Positions 29,823 through 38,700 of a stretch of 64,000 nucleotides of DNA are shown here, in pieces. Source of the stretch: Hyphomicrobiales bacterium (lineage in GTDB: Bacteria; Pseudomonadota; Alphaproteobacteria; Rhizobiales; Rhizobiaceae); assembly GCA_026400435.1 (NCBI GenBank), contig JAPLOZ010000092.1, positions 34,435-98,434 on the forward strand. The letters are read 5' to 3'. A model generated the notes under the pieces. It searched no databases. It saw only the letters and a program-made list of their open reading frames with translations, and was not told the DNA's origin. The position numbers were made by a program, and so were the translations under genes. Every line of letters begins with the position of its first letter. Position 1 is the first letter of the stretch.

Positions 29823-29856
29823 GCCGCCGCGCCGGGCAGGGCGCAGGAGGGCAGTC

Positions 29857-30093
29857 CTAGAAAGCCTTGAAGGTCAGCGTCGTCAGCGAACGCACGATGC
29901 CCGGCACATTGGCGATGTGTTCGTTGACGAACTTGCCGATGTCGTCTTCGGTCTCGATGTAGATCTTCATCAAGAGATCGTATTCGCCGCTGGTCGAGTA
30001 GAGCTCGGAGACGATCTCGCGCTCGAACAGCTCGCCAGCGACTTCATAGGTCTTGCCGGGCTGGCACTGGAGCTGCACAAAAACGGCTCTCAT
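29857..30093 (-). CDS. Stand-alone Lrp/AsnC-type ligand-binding domain protein
   Basis: A 78-residue protein with the Lrp/AsnC ligand-binding fold (RAVFVQLQCQPGKTYEVA, YDLLMKIYIETEDD, GIVRSLTTLTF) but no DNA-binding domain. These single-domain proteins form oligomers and bind amino acids. The ATG at 30093 gives the family N-terminus; the ORF track adds 14 residues. It is likely a metabolic sensor that partners another Lrp protein. It is flanked by unrelated genes on the opposite strand and the same strand. Confidence 0.85.
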   Translation of the reverse strand: MRAVFVQLQCQPGKTYEVAGELFEREIVSELYSTSGEYDLLMKIYIETEDDIGKFVNEHIANVPGIVRSLTTLTFKAF

Positions 30094-30177
30094 CGCGGGT
30101 CTTTCCGTTCTGCGGGACGCCCAGAAGGCGTACAATTGTCTGTCAGGGCCCGTCGATAGCCCTTTAGCCGTCTGCTA

Positions 30178-31008
30178 TCAATCCGCCAGCAGCGTGCGCG
30201 TCAAGGGGTGAGGCGGATCGGCCAGCCCGTCGATGATGTTGAAATGATGCCGGTCAGGCTCGACAACCAGCGCGGTGGCGCCGCCGACCCCGATCCAAGC
30301 ATTGGCCAGCAATTCGCTGTGGCGGATGAATTCCGAGCGCTCGCCGCCGCCCACCCAGCACGTTGTGCGCGGCCCATCGAAGGGTTCCAGGAAAACAGGG
30401 CTTTCGGTCATCGCCTCCGCATGGTCGACCTTCAGCGTGGCGTTCATGGCGGTCCGCATCATGGGCCTGAGGTCGTGCAAGCCGGATATGGAGACGACAT
30501 TGCCGATGCGCCGCCGCACCGCCCCCGAAAGGGGACTGTCCGCGCAGGCCATGCGCGTCGCGAGGTGCCCGCCCGCCGAATGGCCGGTCAGGTGGATCGG
30601 GCCCTCGATCAGAGGCGCGATCTTCTCGACCGCCTGAGCAATCTCGGCGACGATGCCGGCGATTCTGATATCAGGGCACAGCGTGTAGGTAGGCATCGCC
30701 ACCGCATAACCGTGTTCAACCGGTCCGCGCGCCAGATGCGACCAGGAGGTCTGGTCGAACTTCATCCAGTAGCCGCCATGGATGAAGATGACGAGACCCT
30801 TCGGTTCGGCGTCAGGCAGGAACAGGTCGAAGCGGTTGCGCTCCTCGGGGCCGTAGGGCAGGCCGAGCCGGGCCTTCCCTACCGCCCCGCGCGCATCCCG
30901 GTAAGCCTTGGCAGGCGCGACCCACGCCTCTGGCCAGCGGTCGCCGCCGGGTATGTTGGCGCCGTTTGTATAGGCGTCGTTCCAGTCCGCTATGCGACGA
31001 TGGTACAT
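30178..31008 (-). CDS. Alpha/beta hydrolase (arylformamidase-like)
   Basis: A 276-residue hydrolase. The oxyanion-hole motif is FIHGGYWM and the nucleophile elbow is GHSAGGH with the catalytic Ser. HGGYW is characteristic of the arylformamidase (kynurenine formamidase-like) branch, though no tryptophan-degradation genes are near. GGAGG sits just before the ATG. It precedes ureE on the opposite strand across a 151-bp gap. The substrate is uncertain. Confidence 0.85.
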   Translation of the reverse strand: MYHRRIADWNDAYTNGANIPGGDRWPEAWVAPAKAYRDARGAVGKARLGLPYGPEERNRFDLFLPDAEPKGLVIFIHGGYWMKFDQTSWSHLARGPVEHGYAVAMPTYTLCPDIRIAGIVAEIAQAVEKIAPLIEGPIHLTGHSAGGHLATRMACADSPLSGAVRRRIGNVVSISGLHDLRPMMRTAMNATLKVDHAEAMTESPVFLEPFDGPRTTCWVGGGERSEFIRHSELLANAWIGVGGATALVVEPDRHHFNIIDGLADPPHPLTRTLLAD

Positions 31009-31159
31009 GTTGTCCTCCGAAAGCGTTCCATAGCGTCGCGCGGGCGCGCTGTCATCCCGCCGCTTGGCCAGTTCCGGCCATGCGGCTCTTCGACACGATC
31101 GAGCGAAGCGGTTGGCAAGAGCGCCTCACATGGCGCATGATCGGCCCGACACTATCCGC

Positions 31160-31783
31160 ATGGCTGGCATTTTCATGAAACTTTCCCTCAACGCCGACTT
31201 CACGAAATTTCCGCGCGCGACCTCCATTGCGCCGGCTGGCGTGGCCGGGGAAATCAGCGGGCGGGCGGTGCTGCCGCATGACGAACGCCACCTGCGCCGC
31301 CGCGCAATAGAGCTCGTCGGAGGCGGCAAGGTGCTTGTCGACCTGCTTGAACCGGTGACGCTGGCAGACGGCGACCGGCTGGTGCTCGAAGACGGCCGGC
31401 TTGTCGAAATCGGCGCTGCTGCAGAAGAACTCTACGACATCCGCGCGCGCGACTCAGTCCATCTCGCCGAGTTGGCCTGGCACATCGGCAACAGGCATCT
31501 CGCCGCGTCAATCCAGTCCGGCCGCATCCTGATCCTGCGCGACCATGTCATCAAGGCGATGCTGCAAGGGCTGGGCGCAACGGTGGCCGATGTGGTGGAG
31601 CCTTTCACGCCGGTGCGCGGCGCCTATTCTGGCCACGGGCAGGACCATGATGATGGGCACGGCCACGGCCACGGCCACGGCCACGATCATGGGCACGATC
31701 ATGGGCACGGCCACGATCACGGCGAACGCGACGCCTTCGGCCGCAGGCCCGGCGATCCCCATTACGGCCACAACCATGGCTGA
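31160..31783 (+). CDS. ureE: Urease accessory protein UreE with long His-rich tail
   Basis: UreE is the nickel metallochaperone for urease assembly. The protein is about 207 residues (or 202 if the ATG at 31175 is used; neither start has a strong ribosome site). The peptide-binding and metal-binding domains are present ([52 protein letters not shown]). The C-terminus has about 17 His alternating with Gly/Asp ([16 protein letters not shown]), a nickel-storage feature. Its stop overlaps the ureF start by 8 bp. No ureA, ureB, ureC or ureD is found in the window. Confidence 0.93.
   Translation: MAGIFMKLSLNADFTKFPRATSIAPAGVAGEISGRAVLPHDERHLRRRAIELVGGGKVLVDLLEPVTLADGDRLVLEDGRLVEIGAAAEELYDIRARDSVHLAELAWHIGNRHLAASIQSGRILILRDHVIKAMLQGLGATVADVVEPFTPVRGAYSGHGQDHDDGHGHGHGHGHDHGHDHGHGHDHGERDAFGRRPGDPHYGHNHG
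31655..31722 (+). repeat. Short tandem repeats encoding the UreE His-rich tail
   Basis: The units GGCCAC and GATCATGGGCAC repeat about ten times and encode alternating His-Gly/His-Asp residues. Such units tend to expand or shrink, so length may vary between strains. Confidence 0.85.
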
Positions 31784-32444
31784 AGCCCGTGCGGCGGCAG
31801 CGCAGCTCAGGCTGATGGCCTTCCTGTCGCCGTCCTTCCCGGTCGGCGGATTTTCCTACAGCCACGGGCTTGAGCGCGCGGCGCATGACGGCCTGCTGCC
31901 CGACGCCGACGCGCTCATGGAATGGCTGTCCGACCTGATAGTCTCCGGCTCCGGCTGGAACGACGCGGTGCTTTTTGCCGAAGCCCATCGGCGGGCAGAA
32001 GGCGGCGACCTCCGCGAAATCGCCGAACTTGCCGAGGCGCTTTCCGGGTCGCAGGAACGGCACCGCGAATCCATGCTGCAGGGCGCGGCGTTCGTGACGG
32101 CGGCGCGCGCCTGGCCACATGACGTACTCGACCGCCTGCCCGCCGAGTGCGCCTATTGCGTGGCGGCGGGCGCAATCCTCGGCGCGCACGGCGTTCCGCT
32201 CGAAGCGGCGCTCGCAGCCTGGCTTCAGGCCTTCACGATGAACCTCGTGCAGGCCGGCATAAGGCTGGGCGTCACCGGCCAGCAGGGCGCGATGGCCGTG
32301 GTCGCCACGCTGGAGCCGTCCGTCCTCGCCGCGGCGCGAGGCGCTGCAGGCTCGACGCTCGACGATCTCGGCTCCGCCACGGTGCTGTCCGACATCATGG
32401 CTATGCAGCACGAGACTCAGCATTCCAGGCTGTTCCGCTCATGA
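31776..32444 (+). CDS. ureF: Urease accessory protein UreF
   Basis: UreF is a GTPase regulator that, with UreG and UreD, loads nickel into urease. The protein has 222 residues and starts [31 protein letters not shown]; the ATG at 31776 overlaps the ureE stop by 8 bp. The motifs [22 protein letters not shown] and [13 protein letters not shown] fit the family, and the C-terminus ends with the [15 protein letters not shown] segment that contacts UreG. The ORF-track start inside ureE is not real. A DUF3995 gene follows by ATGA overlap. Confidence 0.95.
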   Translation: MAEARAAAAQLRLMAFLSPSFPVGGFSYSHGLERAAHDGLLPDADALMEWLSDLIVSGSGWNDAVLFAEAHRRAEGGDLREIAELAEALSGSQERHRESMLQGAAFVTAARAWPHDVLDRLPAECAYCVAAGAILGAHGVPLEAALAAWLQAFTMNLVQAGIRLGVTGQQGAMAVVATLEPSVLAAARGAAGSTLDDLGSATVLSDIMAMQHETQHSRLFRS

Positions 32445-32884
32445 TGATGCTGGCGTCCCTCGTCGCGCTCGCGCTCCTGGCAATCGCCCTGCTGCACGCC
32501 TACTGGGGCGGCGGCGGGGTGTGGCCGGGATCCGATCCCGCCGACCTGGCGCGCCGCGTCGCGGGTTTCCGCGACAGCGCGGGCTCGACGCAGTCGCCGG
32601 TCGCCTGCTTCCTGGTCGCGGCCGCGCTCGGTTTTTGCGCGGTCGTTGCGCTGGTGCTGGGCGGGATGATACCCAGCCCGTTCCCGTTCTTCATCCTTGG
32701 GCCGGCCGCGCTGCTCATCACGATCGTCTTCCTCGGCAGGGGTATCGCCGGCTACACGCCAGCCTGGCGTCGGCTCACGCCCATCGAGCCGTTCGCGCGG
32801 CTGGATCGCCTCTACTATTCACCGCTCTGCCTGCTCATTGGCGCGGCCTTCTTCACGCTCGGCATCAGGGGATTTTCCGCATGA
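32441..32884 (+). CDS. DUF3995 membrane protein embedded between ureF and ureG
   Basis: A 147-residue protein with four hydrophobic segments, matching DUF3995 ([17 protein letters not shown] start and [15 protein letters not shown]). The chosen ATG overlaps the ureF stop (ATGA), and its own stop overlaps the ureG start (ATGA). Such coupling on both sides suggests co-expression with the urease accessory genes. DUF3995 has no known activity to my knowledge; a role in nickel or ammonia transport is guesswork. Confidence 0.85.
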   Translation: MMMLASLVALALLAIALLHAYWGGGGVWPGSDPADLARRVAGFRDSAGSTQSPVACFLVAAALGFCAVVALVLGGMIPSPFPFFILGPAALLITIVFLGRGIAGYTPAWRRLTPIEPFARLDRLYYSPLCLLIGAAFFTLGIRGFSA

Positions 32885-33516
32885 CATCGAACAACGGCCC
32901 GCTTCGCGTCGGCATCGGCGGCCCGGTCGGCTCCGGTAAGACAACGCTTACCGAAAAGCTCTGCAAGGCGCTGCGCGACAGCTACTCCATCGCGGTCGTG
33001 ACCAACGACATCTACACCAAGGAGGACGCCATGATGCTGGCGCGGCTGCAGGCGCTGCCGGAAGACCGCATCATGGGAGTGGAGACCGGCGGCTGCCCGC
33101 ACACGGCGATCCGCGAGGACGCGTCGATCAACCTGCAGGCGATCGCCGAGATGAACAAAAAATTCCCCGACCTCGACATCGTCTTCATCGAGTCGGGCGG
33201 CGACAATCTCGCTGCGACCTTCTCGCCCGATCTCGCCGACCTGACGCTCTATGTCATCTCGGTCTGCCAGGGCGAGGAGATCCCGAGGAAGGGCGGGCCG
33301 GGCATCACGCGCTCGGACTACCTCGTCATCAACAAGAGCGACCTCGCGCCCTATGTGAACGTCAACCTCGAAATCATGGAACGCGACGCCGCGAGGCAGC
33401 GGGGAAAACGCCCGTTCGGCTTCACCGACCTGTCGCGCGGCAAGGGACTGGACGAGGTGATCGCCTACATCGTCGAGAATGGCGGGCTGGACAGCGCGCG
33501 CGTCGCGGCGGAGTAA
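32881..33516 (+). CDS. ureG: Urease accessory GTPase UreG
   Basis: UreG delivers nickel to apo-urease at the cost of GTP. The 211-residue protein has the P-loop [11 protein letters not shown], the metal-linked CPH motif in [13 protein letters not shown], the ESGGDN Walker-type stretch and NKSDLAPYV (base-recognition NKxD). The ATG at 32881 overlaps the stop of the DUF3995 gene. Length and motifs are complete. It is followed by a 62-bp gap before the aldolase gene. Confidence 0.97.
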   Translation: MTSNNGPLRVGIGGPVGSGKTTLTEKLCKALRDSYSIAVVTNDIYTKEDAMMLARLQALPEDRIMGVETGGCPHTAIREDASINLQAIAEMNKKFPDLDIVFIESGGDNLAATFSPDLADLTLYVISVCQGEEIPRKGGPGITRSDYLVINKSDLAPYVNVNLEIMERDAARQRGKRPFGFTDLSRGKGLDEVIAYIVENGGLDSARVAAE

Positions 33517-33578
33517 ATTTTCGGATTGCACCGCCGCGAGCGGCGGGAGCATCTTTTGTCCTTTACAGGGAACCTGCC

Positions 33579-34349
33579 ATGACCGTCGCCCATCTCAAGA
33601 CCGGCCAGTTGACCAACCTGCCATTCTACGAGGAGCGTGTCGACCTCGCCTGCGCGTTCCGCTGGACGGCCAGGCTCAACATGCACGAGGCGGTGGCCAA
33701 CCATTTCTCGCTGGCGGTGAACGACGACGGCACCAAATTCCTGATGAACCCGAACCAGGTGCATTTTTCGCGCGTCAAGGCGAGCGACCTGCTCTTGATC
33801 GACGCCAAAGATCCTGCGGCGCTGACTGGCCCCGACGCGCCGGACCCGACCGCATGGGGCCTGCACGGCGCGATCCACCGCCACGTGCCGCATGCGCGCT
33901 GCGTGATGCATGTGCATTCCATCCATGCGACGGTGCTTGCCTCGCTCGCCGACTCGCGGCTGCCGCCGGTCGACCAGAACTCGACCATGTTCTACGGACC
34001 GCGCCAGGTGATCGACGAGAATTATGGCGGGCTGGCTTTCGAGGAGGAGGGCGAGCGCTGCTCCAAGCTGCTCGCTGACCCCCGCGTCCAGGTCATGATC
34101 ATGGGCAATCATGGCATACTGGTCATCGGTGCGACGGTCGCCGAGGCCTTCAACCGCATGTTCTATTTCGAGCGCGCGGCCGAGACCTACGTCAAGTCGC
34201 TGTGGACCGGAAAGCCGCTGCGCATGCTCTCCGATGAGATCGCCGAGAAGACCGCCGCCGAACTGGACAACTATCCCGGCCAGGCCGATCGGCACCTGTC
34301 GGAACTGAAGGCGATCCTCGACGAGCAGGAGCCCGCCTACCGGAGCTGA
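33579..34349 (+). CDS. Class II aldolase/adducin family protein
   Basis: A 256-residue protein of the family that includes fuculose-phosphate aldolase and ribulose-5-phosphate epimerase. Zinc ligands appear as the HVHSIH segment at about 107-112 and GNHGIL near 178, with the intervening TMFYGPR segment. The aldolase base Glu near the N-terminus is not the obvious classic residue, so the actual reaction is uncertain. It follows ureG with no link in function that I can see. Homologues are often annotated only as class II aldolase. Confidence 0.88.
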   Translation: MTVAHLKTGQLTNLPFYEERVDLACAFRWTARLNMHEAVANHFSLAVNDDGTKFLMNPNQVHFSRVKASDLLLIDAKDPAALTGPDAPDPTAWGLHGAIHRHVPHARCVMHVHSIHATVLASLADSRLPPVDQNSTMFYGPRQVIDENYGGLAFEEEGERCSKLLADPRVQVMIMGNHGILVIGATVAEAFNRMFYFERAAETYVKSLWTGKPLRMLSDEIAEKTAAELDNYPGQADRHLSELKAILDEQEPAYRS

Positions 34350-34407
34350 AGCAATTCCAGCAAAAGTGCAGCGCGGTCTTGCGTTCGGAATTGCGCAAAG
34401 GAAATGC

Positions 34408-35808
34408 TCAGTTGGCAGTTCTCGCCAGCCCGTTGCGGTCGCGCCGCAGCCAGCGGGCGAGCAGCAGCGCCGACACCACCGCCAGCCCGGCGGACAAGCC
34501 GATCCAGATGCCGTTGCCTTCAAGGCCGGCCTGGAAAGCAAGGACTACTCCAAGGGGCAGGCCGACGCCCCAGTAGCCGATGAGGGCATAGACCATCGGC
34601 ACTGTGGTGTCGTGCAGCCCCCGCAGCATGCCGCCTGCAACCGCCTGCGCACCGTCGAAGATCTGGAACAGCCCAGCAAAGGCGAGGAAGCCGACGGCCA
34701 GCGGCACGACGGCGGCGTTCTCCGGCGCGTCCAGGTCGATGAAGGCGGAGATCAGCGTGTAAGGCGCAAGGATCATCATTGCAGCCGTCATGGACATGAA
34801 GCCGACGCCCATCGCGTAGGCCGTCCAGCCGGCCCGTGTGACCGCATGACGGTCGCCCGCGCCGAACGCCCTGCCGACTCGGACCGTCACCGCCTGCCCA
34901 AGGCCAAGCGGCACCATGAAGGTGACCGAAGTAATCTGGATCGCTATGGCATAGGCGGCGATCGACTGGGTGTTGATCAGCCCCATCAGGAATGCCGCCA
35001 AGGCGAAGATCGAGACCTCGAACAACAGCAGCGCCGCGACCGGCATGCCGAGCCTGAGCAACGCCCGGAAACGCGGCCAGTCGGCGCGCCAGAAGCGACC
35101 GAACAGGCGGTAGCGCCGGAAGCGCTTCTCCAAGGTGACCACGGCGGCCATGCCGGCAAACATCAGCACAGACGACAAGGTCGTCGCCAGGCCCGATCCC
35201 GGCAGGCCGAGCCCTGGAAAGCCCAGATTGCCGTACATGAGGCACCAGTTTCCCAGCACGTTGAAGACGATTGCGCAAAACACGATCGCCAGCGCCCAGC
35301 CGGGCCGCTCCAGCGCCGAGATGAAGGAGCGGAGCACGATGTAGCCATAAAACGGCAGGCTGGCCCACATCAGCGTGCGGACATAGGAGCCGGCGAGCGC
35401 GGCCAGCCGGGGCTCCTGCCGCATCGCCAGCATGATCGCTTCGCTGTGCCAGAGCACGAACCAGATCGGCACCGACACCATGATGGCGATCCACAGGCCC
35501 TGCCGCACCGTGCGTCGCACGTCGCGCACCGAATGGCGCCGGCGGCCCAGTTCGGTCGCCATCATCGGAGATGTCGCGATCATCAGACCGAGCCCGAAGA
35601 TCAGCGGGATGAAGTAGAGGTTCGCGCCGAGCGACCCGGCGGCAATGGCATCCGGCCCGAGCCTGCCCATCATGAGCACGTCCGTGGTGGTCATCGCCGT
35701 CTGGCCGAGATTGGTCAGAATCATCGGCCAGCTGAGCTGCAGCATCGCGCGGATTTCCTCGCGCCATGGATTTCCCGGGGCGTGCGCTCCGGCCTCGATC
35801 GCAGACAT
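34408..35808 (-). CDS. MATE family efflux transporter (NorM-like)
   Basis: A 466-residue membrane protein starting MSAIEAGAHAPGNPW with about 12 hydrophobic segments. Each half shows the MATE signature, such as SWPMILTNLGQTAMTTTDVLMMGRLG in the first half and the matching VTVRVGRAFGAGD segment in the second. It would expel cationic compounds using a Na+ or H+ gradient. I chose the ATG at 35808 over the ORF-track start because the extra 76 residues are non-hydrophobic filler. It is followed on the minus strand by nothing in the same operon; a 158-bp gap lies upstream. Confidence 0.9.
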   Translation of the reverse strand: MSAIEAGAHAPGNPWREEIRAMLQLSWPMILTNLGQTAMTTTDVLMMGRLGPDAIAAGSLGANLYFIPLIFGLGLMIATSPMMATELGRRRHSVRDVRRTVRQGLWIAIMVSVPIWFVLWHSEAIMLAMRQEPRLAALAGSYVRTLMWASLPFYGYIVLRSFISALERPGWALAIVFCAIVFNVLGNWCLMYGNLGFPGLGLPGSGLATTLSSVLMFAGMAAVVTLEKRFRRYRLFGRFWRADWPRFRALLRLGMPVAALLLFEVSIFALAAFLMGLINTQSIAAYAIAIQITSVTFMVPLGLGQAVTVRVGRAFGAGDRHAVTRAGWTAYAMGVGFMSMTAAMMILAPYTLISAFIDLDAPENAAVVPLAVGFLAFAGLFQIFDGAQAVAGGMLRGLHDTTVPMVYALIGYWGVGLPLGVVLAFQAGLEGNGIWIGLSAGLAVVSALLLARWLRRDRNGLARTAN

Positions 35809-35966
35809 GTCCTCGCCTGTCCGTTCGCGGTGCTTCGCCTGGACAAGCCAGCCGGAAACCGCAACTGCCGCGCCGGTCCTGGCGGGGAGCACGCTGTTTC
35901 GGTCAGCCACCGCATAAATGCAAGAGGCCGGTCGGCCGGGAGTGCTGGTCCAGCCTGCTTCTCCAG

Positions 35967-36680
35967 TCAGCTTCGACGGCGCGCGAGGCCGTTCCTGATG
36001 CTGCCATGCTCGCCGATCATCTCGATCCAGTCGCATCGAAGTTTCGGCAGCGCCTTGTGCAGGGCGACGAACTCCCTATCAGGAAAATAGGCGCCGCAGG
36101 TCAGGTGGACGAGGTGCTTGAAGTCATGCAGCGGCGCCAGGCTTTTGTCGGCGACCCGCGACGCGGCGAGGAACAGATAGCGCAGATCGGAAAGCCCGCG
36201 CAGCGGCTCGAGGCTTGCAAGTTCCAGCTTGCGGTCCATGCCGCCCTCCCAGCCCAGCGTCCTCAATCCAGTCAATCGACCGAGCGGCGCGATGTCGGTT
36301 GCGCGAAAGAAACCTTCGAGAAACAGCACTTCAAGGCCAGGCGAAAGTCCGCGGGTCCATTCCATGTCCGCAACCTTGCCGCCGCCATGGATGATCAGCC
36401 GCTTCAGCTTCCGGCATTTGGCCCGCGGCTCGAGCGACGTCGCCGACATGGTCTTGATACGCAGGATTTCGAGCGCGGGCAGGCTGGCGATCGCTTCCAG
36501 CATCTCCTGGTTGACCCTGCCGGCCCAAAGGTGCCTCAGGCGCTTCAGCCGGCTAAGATCGCGATACGACTTGTCCTTTCTGAGCAGCGTGAGCTGCTCG
36601 ACGTCTTCCGTCACCGCGTCGAGCGTCACCCGCAGCGGTGGCGCCGCGCCGCTGTCGAATGCGACGCCCGCATCGATCAT
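35967..36680 (-). CDS. Leucine-rich-repeat-like protein of unknown function
   Basis: A 237-residue protein with irregular Leu-rich repeats of 22-25 residues (LSRLKRLRHLWAG, LPALEILRIK, CRKLKRLIIHGGG, LTGLRTLGWEGG, LSDLRYLFLAASRV). The ATG at 36680 gives a start right before the first repeat; the ORF-track start adds 77 residues with no such pattern that look like another frame. There is no signal peptide, so it is cytoplasmic. It may act in protein binding. It is divergent from the cyaC-like gene, with 212 bp between them. No family is recognised. Confidence 0.6.
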   Translation of the reverse strand: MIDAGVAFDSGAAPPLRVTLDAVTEDVEQLTLLRKDKSYRDLSRLKRLRHLWAGRVNQEMLEAIASLPALEILRIKTMSATSLEPRAKCRKLKRLIIHGGGKVADMEWTRGLSPGLEVLFLEGFFRATDIAPLGRLTGLRTLGWEGGMDRKLELASLEPLRGLSDLRYLFLAASRVADKSLAPLHDFKHLVHLTCGAYFPDREFVALHKALPKLRCDWIEMIGEHGSIRNGLARRRS

Positions 36681-36892
36681 TGTGCTGAGCCCGCTATCCA
36701 ACCAGCTTCTCCGGGATGCGTTCGAAAAACCGACTGTCCGACCATTGGCGCGCGGCTGTCGAGCGCAATCGCGGCGTCTCCAGCCGCGGTAGTCTCGCCG
36801 GCCCCATGTCCCGTGCATCGCCGGACAGGCATTGAAGCGCGGCGTCGTCCCTGCCAAACATGCGGCATGGAAAATCGGTCGTCGGTTCCCGC

Positions 36893-38620
36893 ATGACAGC
36901 AATTCAGCCAACGCCCCCCGCTCCTCGGCGGCCTTCCGAACGCATGCTGCGCACGGCGAGGCTGGTTTCCGGCCTGATCCTGATGGTCTTCGTCATCATG
37001 CATGTCGGCAATCTCGCCTTGAACCTGATCTCGATCGAGACGGCCGACAGCGCCATCGTCTGGCTGACTGCGCCATGGCTGACGCTGCCGGGCGTGGTCG
37101 TGCTTTACGGCGCGGCAACGGTTCACGTGGGGCTGACCCTGCGCGCGCTCTTTCTCAGGCGGACCCTCAGGATGCCCGTCAAGGAAGCGGCACAGATCCT
37201 GCTTGGCCTGCTGATCCCCGTGCTGGTAGCCGAGCATGCGCTGGGAACCCGCGTGTACGAGGCGGTGACAGGCCATTCGCCGGACTATGAATTTGTGGTC
37301 CGCTCGCTGTGGGTCGATTCGCCGGTGACCGGGTTCAAGCAGGTCGTGGCGCTGCTGGTGATCTGGGCGCACGGCTGTCTCGGGCTGCATTTCTGGCTTC
37401 GCTACCGGCCGTGGTACCCGGCCGCGGCGCCGTTGCTCCTGATCGCGGCCGTGTTGCTGCCGGTGCTCGGCCTGCTGGGTTTCGCCGACGCAGGCAAGGC
37501 GATCGTAGCCATGGCGCAGCCAACGTTTCCTGCCGACGTCACGCCACAGCGCATTGCGCAGGTGATTGCAACCAAGACGACCTTCCTCAATCTTACCTAC
37601 GCGGTTGCCTTTTGCACGGTCGGCGCAACGCTCGTCCTGCGCGCGGTGCGCCAGCTTCAGGCGCGGCGCAACCTGATTGCGGTCCGCTATGAGAGCGGGC
37701 AGGTGGTGCGGGTCCCCAGGGGTTCGACGGTGCTTGAAGCAAGCCGCGTCGGCGGCATCCCGCACTATTCGGTCTGCGGCGGGAAGGGACGCTGCTCCAC
37801 CTGTCGCGTCAGGGTGACCGGAGGCGCCGCCGATCTGCCAGCCCCCGGTCCGCTGGAGCGCATCACGCTTTCGCGCATCCATGCCGGTCCCGACGTGCGC
37901 CTCGCCTGCCAGATAAGGCCGACCCACGACGTCACCGTTCTGCCGCTGCTCGCGGCCAGCATCGAGCGTGTTCTGCCGGGCGGCGGGCGGCAGCCGGCGC
38001 CGGGGCGGGAGCAGGAGATTGCCGTGCTGTTCTGCGATATCAGAAGCTTCACCGCGCTCGCCGACCACCGCCTTCCCTACGATATCGTGTTCCTGCTCAA
38101 CCGCTATTTCGCGATCGTCGGCAAGGCGGTCGAACAGTCGGGCGGGCGGCTCGACAAATTCATCGGCGACGGCGCCATGGCGCTGTTCGGACTGGAAAGC
38201 TCTACCGCCGAGGCGTGCCGGCAGGCGCTGGCGGCATCCGCGGCGATCCTCGCAGACCTCGACCGGCTGAGTGAGGAGCTTGCGGCCGAAATCCCTGCTC
38301 CGCTCAAGGTCGCGATCGGCATCCATGCCGGTCCGGCGATCGTCGGCGCCATGGGATATGGCGGCGTTATGAACGTCACCGCCATAGGCGATACGGTGAA
38401 TGTGGCAAGCCGCCTCGAATCGGCGGCCAAGGAATTCAACGCCGCGATCGTGGTCTCTGACGCGGTGGTGGCGCTGTCGGGTCTCGATCTGTCGGACTAC
38501 GAGGCGCGCGAGATCGACATACGCGGAAGCACCCGGCCATTGCATGTCCGCGTTGTGCCCCAGGACGCGCTGCTTGGCGGCGGCTTTCCCCTCGCCCGTG
38601 TCGCCCAATCGGCCGCGTGA
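36893..38620 (+). CDS. cyaC: CyaC-like redox-sensing adenylate cyclase (heme membrane domain, 2Fe-2S, cyclase)
   Basis: A 575-residue fusion. Six membrane segments (about 22-250) contain His37, His78, His115, His160 and His166, placed as in diheme-b quinone-binding anchors of succinate dehydrogenase type. A plant-type [2Fe-2S] domain follows (about 265-350) with Cys295, Cys301, Cys304 and Cys339. The class III cyclase domain (about 372-560) has metal-binding Asp382 (LFCDIRSF) and Asp426 (GDGAMA), so it should be active. The design matches Sinorhizobium meliloti CyaC, described (from memory) as a quinone-responsive adenylate cyclase. The ATG at 36893 is preferred; the one at 36860 is possible. 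Confidence 0.9.
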   Translation: MTAIQPTPPAPRRPSERMLRTARLVSGLILMVFVIMHVGNLALNLISIETADSAIVWLTAPWLTLPGVVVLYGAATVHVGLTLRALFLRRTLRMPVKEAAQILLGLLIPVLVAEHALGTRVYEAVTGHSPDYEFVVRSLWVDSPVTGFKQVVALLVIWAHGCLGLHFWLRYRPWYPAAAPLLLIAAVLLPVLGLLGFADAGKAIVAMAQPTFPADVTPQRIAQVIATKTTFLNLTYAVAFCTVGATLVLRAVRQLQARRNLIAVRYESGQVVRVPRGSTVLEASRVGGIPHYSVCGGKGRCSTCRVRVTGGAADLPAPGPLERITLSRIHAGPDVRLACQIRPTHDVTVLPLLAASIERVLPGGGRQPAPGREQEIAVLFCDIRSFTALADHRLPYDIVFLLNRYFAIVGKAVEQSGGRLDKFIGDGAMALFGLESSTAEACRQALAASAAILADLDRLSEELAAEIPAPLKVAIGIHAGPAIVGAMGYGGVMNVTAIGDTVNVASRLESAAKEFNAAIVVSDAVVALSGLDLSDYEAREIDIRGSTRPLHVRVVPQDALLGGGFPLARVAQSAA

Positions 38621-38700
38621 CCTGAAGCTAGCCCTGCCCTCACCCCCCCGGCTGCCCCGAGGCGCCGCCCTGCCTGCAGGGTCGGCGCCGGCGCGGCGAT

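Noticed and set aside
31655-31722. Short tandem repeats that could be taken for a CRISPR-like or microsatellite feature
   Set aside because: They code for the in-frame His-rich tail of UreE; no spacers and no cas genes are present.
34366-36090. A 574-codon plus-strand open frame opposite the MATE gene
   Set aside because: It is rich in Arg, Gln, His and Glu with no hydrophobic or conserved segments; a shadow of the MATE transporter.
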